A DNA stretch of 12,643 bases from an uncultured Burkholderiales bacterium (GTDB lineage Bacteria; Pseudomonadota; Gammaproteobacteria; Burkholderiales; Burkholderiaceae_C). Below are positions 7,084 to 12,643 of the stretch, one piece after another. Under the pieces are notes generated by a model. That model searched no databases. It was not told the origin of the DNA and saw only the letters and a program-made list of their open reading frames with translations. Position 1 is the first letter of the stretch. Each line of letters begins with the position of its first letter. Position numbers and translations under genes: made by a program. The stretch is from positions 1 to 12,643 of the forward strand of contig CAJBLW010000200.1 in the NCBI GenBank assembly GCA_903953985.1. Direction: 5' to 3'.

Positions 7084-7962
7084 TCAGGCCAAGGTGGCCT
7101 GCGCTTGCATGGTGAGCCAGCCTTCGTGGTCGCAGGACCAAAGGTCAATGGTTTTGCCATCGGCAGACGGGCGGCCGTTCAAACGGAAGGGGTGCAGGTC
7201 AAAAGTGGGGCGCACCGCACGGAACTGGAACGAGGCCAGGCGCGCACCAGGCACTTGTCTGCGCACCAGGTCCACCAGCAAAGTGGCGATCAGCGGGCCG
7301 TGCACGATAAGGCCGGGGTAGCCTTCCTCTTGCGTGACGTAGCTGCGGTCGTAGTGGATGCGGTGGCCGTTGAAGGTGAGCGCCGAATAGCGAAACAGCG
7401 ACACCGGATCGGGCACAAACTCGCGCACCCAAGGTGCACCCGTCTCGGCGGCGGTGGGCGGTACTTCGGGCGCGCCGGGCACGGCCGCTGCGCGGTACAC
7501 GATGTCGTGCGTTTCCGTCAGGCACAGGCCTTGGGCGTTGTGAAAGGCGTGTTCGACTTCGACAAACAACAGGTCGCCCGTGCGGCCCGCCTTGTGCTTG
7601 ACCGAGGCGATGCGCGAATGCTTTTGCGCAGCGTCGCCCACGCGCAGCGGATGGCTCTGCCACTGCAGACGGCCGCCAGCCCACATGCGCCGGGGCAGGG
7701 GCACGGGCGGCAAAAAGCCACCGCGCAAAGGGTGGCCGTCGGGCCCGATCTGGCTTTGCGGGGCCTGCGGCAAAAAATACAGCCAGTGCCACAGGGGCGG
7801 CACCTCGCTGCCCGCAGCTTGGCGGGTGTCATCGCGGTCGAGCAGGGCGCTTTGGCCCCGCAATGGAGCGGCCACGATTTCATCGGTCAGCATTTCGCTG
7901 CGGCCTTCCCAGCTGCGCAGGTGGGCCACTTGTTTGTCGTCTAAATTTGAGGAGGTCGTCAT
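7084..7962 (-). CDS. MaoC/FAS1-like double-hotdog hydratase, candidate itaconyl-CoA / mesaconyl-C4-CoA hydratase
   Basis: A 292-residue cytoplasmic protein with two fused hotdog halves. The N-terminal half contains PPLWHWLYFLP (55-65) and GGFLPPVPLPRRMWAGG (81-97), typical of the group that includes 3-methylfumaryl-CoA hydratase and mesaconyl-C4-CoA hydratase. The C-terminal half carries the hydratase-2-like active-site stretch SALTFNGHRIHYDRSYV (193-209), with N198, H200, H203 and D205, then GYPGLIVHGPL (214-224). Members add water to a 2,3-unsaturated acyl-CoA. Beside a CoA transferase and a CitE-like lyase, hydration of itaconyl-CoA (or a mesaconyl-CoA isomer) to citramalyl-CoA is the simplest reading (compare Ich, PA0878). 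It is the first gene after a 79-base gap, so it may lead its own transcript. The Shine-Dalgarno is weak. Exact substrate not provable from sequence. Confidence 0.9.
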   Translation of the reverse strand: MTTSSNLDDKQVAHLRSWEGRSEMLTDEIVAAPLRGQSALLDRDDTRQAAGSEVPPLWHWLYFLPQAPQSQIGPDGHPLRGGFLPPVPLPRRMWAGGRLQWQSHPLRVGDAAQKHSRIASVKHKAGRTGDLLFVEVEHAFHNAQGLCLTETHDIVYRAAAVPGAPEVPPTAAETGAPWVREFVPDPVSLFRYSALTFNGHRIHYDRSYVTQEEGYPGLIVHGPLIATLLVDLVRRQVPGARLASFQFRAVRPTFDLHPFRLNGRPSADGKTIDLWSCDHEGWLTMQAQATLA

Positions 7963-8003
7963 AGGGTCGATCTTCGCGCAGTTGGGGCCGGGACGCCGTC
8001 TGT

Positions 8004-8032
8004 CTTTGTGAAAGTCCGCCTTTACAAGTCAA
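8004..8032 (-). promoter_or_regulatory. Imperfect inverted repeat with possible -35 box upstream of the hydratase gene
   Basis: In the 79-base gap before the hydratase gene, plus-strand positions 8006-8014 (TTGTGAAAG) and 8020-8027 (CTTTACAA) form an inverted repeat broken by one extra G, around the five-base centre TCCGC. On the minus strand TTGACT (8032-8027) resembles a sigma-70 -35 box; 16 or 17 bases on lies only a poor -10 (CACAAA or ACAAAG). A regulator-controlled promoter for the catabolic block would fit this position, because genes on both sides are packed tightly. Weak evidence: the -10 is poor and the arms are short. Confidence 0.3.
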
Positions 8033-8041
8033 GAAGCGGGG

Positions 8042-9589
8042 TCATGCCTTGTGCGCTTGGCCTGCAGTCCATTGTTCAAGCAGCTCGCGCTTGAGCACTT
8101 TGCCGCTGAGCGTCATGGGCATGTCGGGCACCAAGGCCATGACCGAGGGCCGCTTGTAAGGCGACAAGTGTTCATGGGCATGGGCCTTCAGGGCCTGAAG
8201 GTCCAGCTGCACGCCGGGCTTGGCTTCAATGAAGGCCAGGATGTCCTCGTTGCCATCGGCCGCTTTACGCCCGACCACCGCCGCTTTTTGCACACCGGGC
8301 CAGGCCAGCAAAATCGCCTCGACCTCGCCGGGGTACACATTGAAGCCCGAGCGAATGATCATTTCCTTCAGACGCCCCACCACCTGCAAGGCGCCATCGG
8401 TGTCTTGTCGGCCCAGGTCGCCGCTGGCGTACCAGCCGCCGGGCTTCATGACCTGCGCGGTGATCTCGGGGTCGCAAAAGTAACCCGGCATCAGGCCCAC
8501 GCCGCGCATCCAGATCTCGCCCGTCTCGCCTGCTGGCAGGTCTTGCCCTTGTGGGCCCATGATGCGCAGCTCGGCCCCCTCGACCAAATAACCGGCGCTG
8601 GTGTCGGCACGCCGTTCGTTCAAGCGGCAAAGCGTCAAAGCGCCCGCGTATTCCGACAAGCCATAGCCGTGGTGCAAGACTTTGCCAAAGCGTGCCTCAA
8701 TCGCTTGCTTGACGCTCAGGTCGAGCGGGGCAGCGCCGGTGTAGACGTAACGCAAATCGGGCGCCGTCGGTTGCGCAATGCCTTGACTGTCGAGCCAGGC
8801 CAACAAGCGGGTGAACATGGCGGGCGGGCCTTGCAACTGCGTCATACCCTGGTGGGCCAGTGCTTCGAACACGTCGGCCGGGTCGAACTGGCTGCGCATG
8901 AGCAGGCCCGAGCCCGCATGCAGCGAGGCCATGAGCACCGTGCCCAGGCCAAAGATGTGCGTCATGGGCAAATAAGCGTATGACCGGTCCGACGGCCCCA
9001 GTTGGCGCGACTGCGCCGAGATCCGGGCAAACTGCAACAGCCCCGCGTGCGTGAGCATCACGCCCTTGGGCTGGCCCGTGGTGCCCGAGGTGAAGATGAT
9101 CGCGGCGACCTGCTCAGCCAAATCGCCGGTCTGCGCCGTGGCCTGCGGCCTGACGGCGGCGCGCTGCAAGCCCGGCAGCACGCTCGCTTGGGTGTCGTGC
9201 TGCGCGGCGTGCTGGCGCGCCGCTTCGGACACGCCCACTGTGAAATACAACACACGCGCATCGGCCTTGTCGGCAAAGCCCGCCAGCTCAGACACCGTCA
9301 CACGGGCATTGACCCCGCAGGCCCACGCCCCGACACGGCTGCAGGCCAACACCAGCGCCACATGCTCGGGGCAGTTTTCGGCGGCCACCAGCACCCGGTC
9401 ACCCACGCGCACACCCGCTTGGCGCAGTTCGGCCTCCAGCAGATCCACCTGCTGCGCCAACTGCCCCAGCGTCATCACCCCCTGCGTGAGGTACAGGAAA
9501 GGATGCGCCGGAGCCTGCGCAACGCGGTTGTCAAACAGGTGGTGAATGCGCGTATGGGTGCGGGTGGGGGGGGTCAATTGCAAAGACAT
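8042..9589 (-). CDS. AMP-forming acyl-CoA synthetase (acid:CoA ligase, ANL superfamily)
   Basis: A 515-residue adenylate-forming ligase of full length that makes an acyl-CoA from a carboxylic acid, ATP and CoA. Core motifs in order: A3 phosphate loop FTSGTTGQPKGVMLTH (166-181), A4-like LPMTHIFGLGT, A5 GYGLSEYAG (308-316), GEIWMRGVGLMPGY (357-370), A7 with D391 in YASGDLGRQD, the hinge GRLKEMIIRSGFNVYPGEVE (405-424) and the A10 lysine K497 in LSGKVLKREL. No signal peptide or membrane segment is seen. It starts three bases after the stop of Bug receptor 2 without a Shine-Dalgarno, so coupling is likely. A run of eight C (9566-9573) lies in codons 6-8. The substrate cannot be read from the motifs; medium-chain, aromatic or dicarboxylic acids are all possible. 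It could activate the acid captured by the receptors encoded in the same run. Confidence 0.93.
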   Translation of the reverse strand: MSLQLTPPTRTHTRIHHLFDNRVAQAPAHPFLYLTQGVMTLGQLAQQVDLLEAELRQAGVRVGDRVLVAAENCPEHVALVLACSRVGAWACGVNARVTVSELAGFADKADARVLYFTVGVSEAARQHAAQHDTQASVLPGLQRAAVRPQATAQTGDLAEQVAAIIFTSGTTGQPKGVMLTHAGLLQFARISAQSRQLGPSDRSYAYLPMTHIFGLGTVLMASLHAGSGLLMRSQFDPADVFEALAHQGMTQLQGPPAMFTRLLAWLDSQGIAQPTAPDLRYVYTGAAPLDLSVKQAIEARFGKVLHHGYGLSEYAGALTLCRLNERRADTSAGYLVEGAELRIMGPQGQDLPAGETGEIWMRGVGLMPGYFCDPEITAQVMKPGGWYASGDLGRQDTDGALQVVGRLKEMIIRSGFNVYPGEVEAILLAWPGVQKAAVVGRKAADGNEDILAFIEAKPGVQLDLQALKAHAHEHLSPYKRPSVMALVPDMPMTLSGKVLKRELLEQWTAGQAHKA

Positions 9590-9592
9590 GTT

Positions 9593-10576
9593 TTATTCAA
9601 ACGTCATGCCTTTGGTGACTTCGGCCCACAGCGCGTGCTCGCGGCGCATGCGCTCGGCCAGGTCGGCGGGCTTGGCATTCCAAATCACGTAACCCTGATC
9701 CACCCAGCGCTTGTTCAGCTCGGGGTCTTGCAGCGCGCGCGCTGTGGCGGCCGTGATCTTCTGGCTGAGTTCGGCGCTCATGCCCAGCGGGCCATACAGG
9801 CCGTACCACCCCCCAACGTCGTAATCACGGACGCCCAACTCGCTCATGCTGGGCAGTTGCGGCAGCGCCGGGTTGCGCTCTTTGGAGGTCACGGCCAGGG
9901 GGCGCACTTTGCCGCCATCGATGTGGGCCTTGGCACCGCCCACGATGTCAAACATCATCTGGATCTGTCCGCCCATCACGTCGGTCATGGCCGGGGCGTT
10001 GCCCTTGTAGGGGACATGGGTCATGGTGATGCCCGCACGCCGCGCGAACAACTCGCCACTCAGGTGGTTCGATGCGCCCATGCCGGCCGAGCCGTAGGCC
10101 AATTTACCCGGGTTGGCTTTGCCAAAGGCCACCAACTCGGGCAAAGTCTTGAAGGGTTGGTTCTGGTTGATGACCAGCACGTTGGCATAGCTGAGGATGG
10201 TGGCCAGCGGCGTCATGTCCTTGAGCGGGTCAAAGGCCATGGCTTTGAGCACATGGGGGCTGATGGTCATGGTGGGGCTGGCGGCATAAAAAATCTCCAG
10301 GCCATTGGGCGCGGCCCTGACCACGGTGTTGCCCGCCACCGCACCGCCTGCGCCGGGCCGGTTTTCCACAATCACGGGCTGGCCCAGTTCGCGGCTGAGC
10401 ACGGGTGCAAACACCCGCGCCGATGAATCCACGGGCCCGCCTGGGGCGTAACCCACGATGAGCTTGACGGTGTTGCTGCCTGTGGACTGGGCCCACAGGG
10501 GCAGGGCGGATGTGGTGCACACCGCCGCCAAAAGGGCCATCATTAAACGGCGCTGGGTCGATGGGGTTTTTGTCAT
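9593..10576 (-). CDS. Tripartite tricarboxylate transporter receptor (Bug/TctC family), copy 2
   Basis: A 327-residue periplasmic solute receptor. Residues 1-29 are a signal peptide (RR near the N terminus, hydrophobic LMMALLAAVCTTSALPL, cleavage predicted after LWA). The mature protein opens with VKLIVGYAPGGPVDSSAR (37-54), the Bug strand and ligand loop, and has ENRPGAGGAVAGNTVV (71-86) and HVPYKGNAPAMTDVMGGQIQ further on, all family hallmarks. Bug proteins bind carboxylates and, with TctA/TctB membrane proteins or sometimes alone as sensors, serve uptake. No TctA or TctB is in the window. The start at 10576 is chosen over an in-frame ATG at 10633 because AGGAG lies seven bases upstream and a clean signal peptide follows at once; 10633 would also overlap the preceding gene's stop. 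Ligand unknown. Confidence 0.93.
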   Translation of the reverse strand: MTKTPSTQRRLMMALLAAVCTTSALPLWAQSTGSNTVKLIVGYAPGGPVDSSARVFAPVLSRELGQPVIVENRPGAGGAVAGNTVVRAAPNGLEIFYAASPTMTISPHVLKAMAFDPLKDMTPLATILSYANVLVINQNQPFKTLPELVAFGKANPGKLAYGSAGMGASNHLSGELFARRAGITMTHVPYKGNAPAMTDVMGGQIQMMFDIVGGAKAHIDGGKVRPLAVTSKERNPALPQLPSMSELGVRDYDVGGWYGLYGPLGMSAELSQKITAATARALQDPELNKRWVDQGYVIWNAKPADLAERMRREHALWAEVTKGMTFE

Positions 10577-10597
10577 GGTTTGTCTCCTAGGGTTGTC
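10577..10597 (-). promoter_or_regulatory. Ribosome binding leader of Bug receptor 2
   Basis: The minus strand reads GACAACCCTAGGAGACAAAC then C and ATG. The AGGAG at 10588-10584, seven bases before the ATG, fixes the start at 10576. GACAAC and AGGAGACAA recur, with nearly the same spacing, before Bug receptor 1 (12619-12596). Confidence 0.7.
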
Positions 10598-10629
10598 ATG
10601 CTTGCTTGGGGGTGAAACTGAGCGGGCGC

Positions 10630-11607
10630 TCAAGGGGGATGTGCCCAGGCCTGCGCACGCGACAAGGCGGCGCGGCAGTCGGCCACCATGCGCTCGATCA
10701 GGTCGGCGCAGGTCGGCACATCGTCGATCAGGCCAATCACCTGGCCTGCTGCGACCACGCCACCGTTGACGTCGCCCGACTGCAGGGCCTGGTTGCCGCG
10801 CTGCCCGGCCACCAGGTAGCGGATGTCCTCAAAGCTGCAACCACCTGCGCGGTTTTCGGTGGCCACCACCTCTTGCGACACGGCGTTGCTCCAGGCGCGG
10901 GTGGTGTTGCGCAGGGTGCGGAACATCAGTTTCGTGTCGCGCTCGGTGGCACCCACCAAGGCTTGTTTGATGTTGTCGTGCACCGGTGCTTCTTGCGTGA
11001 CCAAGAAGCGGGTGCCCATGTTCACGCCTTCGGCGCCCAAAGCCATGGCGGCGGCCATGCCGCGCCCATCGGCAATGCCGCCCGAGGCAATGACCGGCAC
11101 ACGCAGCGCCTGACAAGCCAAGGGGATCAGGACCAGGCCGGGCACATCGTCTTCGCCGGGGTGGCCCGCGCATTCAAAGCCGTCGATGCTGATCATGTCC
11201 ACCCCATTGCGCTCGGCGCTCAGCGCGTGGCGTACCGAGGTGCATTTGTGCACGATGGTGATGCCCGCGTCCTTCATGCGGCCAATAAAGTCCTTGGGGC
11301 TGTTTCCCGCCGTTTCCACAATTTTGACGCCGCTGTCGATGATGACCTGCAGGTACTCGCCATAGGGCGGCGGGTTGATCGAAGGCAATATGGTGAGGTT
11401 CACGCCAAAGGGCTGGTCGGTCAGGGTGCGGGTGCGGGCAATCTCTTGCGCCAGCGCCTGCGGTGTGGGCTGGGTGAGGGCCGTGAGCACGCCCAAGCCC
11501 CCCGCGTTGGACACGGCCGAGACCAGCTCGGCCTTGCCCACCCACTGCATGCCGCCCTGGATGATGGGGTAGCGGATGCCCAGCAATTCGGTGACGCGGG
11601 TTTTCAT
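10630..11607 (-). CDS. FMN-dependent NADH:quinone reductase / nitronate monooxygenase-like protein (PA1024 type)
   Basis: A 325-residue TIM-barrel flavoprotein of the nitronate monooxygenase / 2-nitropropane dioxygenase superfamily. Motifs seen: PIIQGGMQWVGKAEL (14-28), NAGGLGVLTALTQP (34-47), FGVNLTILPS, ETAGNSP, HKCTSVRHALSAER (120-133), DGFECAGHPGEDD (142-154), SGGIADGRG (175-183) and MGTRF (197-201). The HKCTxVRHA plus DGFECAGHPGEDD pair is the pattern I associate with P. aeruginosa PA1024, first called a nitronate monooxygenase and later shown to be an NADH:quinone reductase; I therefore favour that over nitroalkane oxidation. It lies 7 bases after Bug receptor 1 and 53 before Bug receptor 2, clearly in the same run. 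Its role may be to reoxidise NADH during acyl-CoA breakdown, which is inference. The sequence is complete, with no missing motif. Confidence 0.92.
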   Translation of the reverse strand: MKTRVTELLGIRYPIIQGGMQWVGKAELVSAVSNAGGLGVLTALTQPTPQALAQEIARTRTLTDQPFGVNLTILPSINPPPYGEYLQVIIDSGVKIVETAGNSPKDFIGRMKDAGITIVHKCTSVRHALSAERNGVDMISIDGFECAGHPGEDDVPGLVLIPLACQALRVPVIASGGIADGRGMAAAMALGAEGVNMGTRFLVTQEAPVHDNIKQALVGATERDTKLMFRTLRNTTRAWSNAVSQEVVATENRAGGCSFEDIRYLVAGQRGNQALQSGDVNGGVVAAGQVIGLIDDVPTCADLIERMVADCRAALSRAQAWAHPP

Positions 11608-11614
11608 GCCACGT

Positions 11615-12595
11615 TCAGTTCAGGGTGATCTTGGCGTCGCGGATGATGCGGGCGTAAATGTCTGCATCGCTCTTCATGACCTTGCCAAAGCTGTCCGAGG
11701 TTTCGCCACCGGGAATCAGGCCCATGGCTTCGATCTTTTCACGCACATCGGGCAGCTTGAGGATGCGCTGGGTCTCGGCCGAGAACTTGTCCACCACCGG
11801 CTTGGGCGTGGCCCCTGGCAAAAGCAGGCCTACCCAGCCCATGGGCTCGAAGGAGTTGAGGCCCTGCTCCTTGAACGTGGGCACATTGGGCAACCACGAC
11901 AAACGATCACTGCCCGTCACACCCAGTACCTTGAACTTGGGAATGTGCTGACGGGAAGAGCCTGCGTCCATGAAGGCGGTGGACAACTGCCCGCCCAGCA
12001 TGGCCGTGACCAAAGGCGCTGCGCCTTGGTAAGGGATGTGCAACAAATCTATACCCGTCTGCAAGTTGAGCAGCTCGCCTTGCAGGTGAGCCGAAGTGCC
12101 GGGGCCGTAGGTGCCAAAGCTGTACTTGCCGGGGTTGGCCTTGACCAACTTGATCAACTCGGCGAGGTTGTTGACCGGCAACGTGGTGCTGGCTGCAAAC
12201 ACGGCCGGGGTGATGGCGACGCGGCTGATGGGGGCGAAGTCCTTGATCGGGTCGTAGGGCAGCTTCATCAAGGTCATTTGCTGCACCAGCGCCACGATGC
12301 CAAACAACACCGTGTAGCCATCGGCCGGGGCCTTGGCCACCAGGTTGTTGCCAATGGTGCCGCCTGCGCCGGGCTTGTTTTCAACCACCACCGTCTGCTG
12401 CCAACTCTCTTGCATTTTTTGCGCGACCATGCGGGCCAGCACATCGGTGGTCCCGCCTGCAGGGTAGGGCACGATGAACTTGATGGGCTGGCTCGGGTAA
12501 GCCGTCTGGGCTTGGACCAAGGTGCTGCCTGCGCCCATCAGGGCCAAACTGCTGAGCGTGGCCAGGGTCATGCGGCGTGTGATGGTCTTTTTCAT
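11615..12595 (-). CDS. Tripartite tricarboxylate transporter receptor (Bug/TctC family), copy 1
   Basis: A 326-residue periplasmic solute receptor and the first gene of the run inside this window. The signal peptide covers residues 1-29 (KK and RR at the N terminus, hydrophobic LATLSSLALMGAG, cleavage after VQA). The mature start YPSQPIKFIVPYPAGGTTDV (33-52) is the canonical Bug opening, followed by ENKPGAGGTIGNNLVAKAPADG (from 72) and HIPYQGAAPLVTAMLGGQLS. It is clearly divergent from the second Bug protein (for example GTTDVLAR against GPVDSSAR at the ligand loop), so the two probably bind different acids or serve different roles, rather than being a recent duplication. A good Shine-Dalgarno (AAGGAG, 12608-12603) sits seven bases before the ATG. 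The promoter is probably beyond the right edge. Ligand unknown; a carboxylate is expected from the family. Confidence 0.95.
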   Translation of the reverse strand: MKKTITRRMTLATLSSLALMGAGSTLVQAQTAYPSQPIKFIVPYPAGGTTDVLARMVAQKMQESWQQTVVVENKPGAGGTIGNNLVAKAPADGYTVLFGIVALVQQMTLMKLPYDPIKDFAPISRVAITPAVFAASTTLPVNNLAELIKLVKANPGKYSFGTYGPGTSAHLQGELLNLQTGIDLLHIPYQGAAPLVTAMLGGQLSTAFMDAGSSRQHIPKFKVLGVTGSDRLSWLPNVPTFKEQGLNSFEPMGWVGLLLPGATPKPVVDKFSAETQRILKLPDVREKIEAMGLIPGGETSDSFGKVMKSDADIYARIIRDAKITLN

Positions 12596-12619
12596 GTCTT
12601 GTCTCCTTGGATTGTTGTC
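12596..12619 (-). promoter_or_regulatory. Ribosome binding leader of Bug receptor 1
   Basis: Minus strand GACAACAATCC followed by AAGGAGACAAGAC and ATG. AAGGAG (12608-12603) is a strong ribosome binding site at seven-base spacing. It shares GACAAC and AGGAGACAA with the leader of the other Bug gene. Confidence 0.7.
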
Positions 12620-12643
12620 GTGAACGCGTGATCAAAATATTCA

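Noticed and set aside
10630..11607. FabK-type enoyl-ACP reductase as the identity of the flavoprotein
   Set aside because: It shares the fold, but the HKCTSVRHA and DGFECAGHPGEDD motifs and the length match the PA1024-type quinone reductase / nitronate monooxygenase group better.
11615..12595. Tat signal in Bug receptor 1 (TRRMTLA)
   Set aside because: The twin arginines are not followed by the usual consensus and the hydrophobic core is ordinary; a Sec signal peptide explains it.

Overview
The window looks like a piece of a beta-proteobacterial chromosome, most likely Burkholderiales and probably Comamonadaceae. The reasons are the high GC content, the dense same-strand gene packing and, above all, two tripartite-tricarboxylate-type (Bug/TctC) periplasmic receptors placed beside CaiB-type CoA transferases and acyl-CoA enzymes, a hallmark of that group. 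All eleven genes I can support lie on the minus strand, so transcription runs from high to low coordinates. The many long plus-strand open frames are GC-driven shadows. I see no tRNA, rRNA, CRISPR array, insertion sequence or attachment site, and no gene-free stretch above about 105 bases.

Region by region, in transcription order. (1) 12595-8042: Bug receptor 1, an FMN-dependent PA1024-like NADH:quinone reductase / nitronate-monooxygenase-type protein, Bug receptor 2, and an AMP-forming acyl-CoA ligase, with gaps of 7, 53 and 3 bases. (2) After a 79-base gap holding an imperfect inverted repeat and a possible promoter, 7962-2455: a double-hotdog (MaoC/FAS1-like) hydratase, an acyl-CoA dehydrogenase, a class III CoA transferase, an MmgE/PrpD protein and a CitE-like CoA-ester lyase, with gaps of 59, 1, 22 and -4 bases. 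(3) After 103 bases, a housekeeping D,D-carboxypeptidase (penicillin-binding protein 5/6 type) and, 28 bases further, a LysR-type regulator. The first 103 bases of the window hold no recognisable gene.

The central idea is that block 2 has the parts of a branched C5-dicarboxylate (itaconate / mesaconate / methylsuccinate type) degradation pathway. A CoA transferase activates the acid, a hotdog hydratase makes citramalyl-CoA, and a CitE-like lyase splits it to acetyl-CoA and pyruvate. The acyl-CoA dehydrogenase could feed in saturated substrates such as methylsuccinyl-CoA. The gene set strongly resembles the Pseudomonas aeruginosa PA0878-PA0883 itaconate cluster, minus its glyoxalase-like member. 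Block 1 could add substrate capture (two receptors, no membrane partner here), a second way to activate acids (the ligase) and electron disposal (the quinone reductase). Family assignments are firm; the substrate and the functional link between blocks 1 and 2 are inference.
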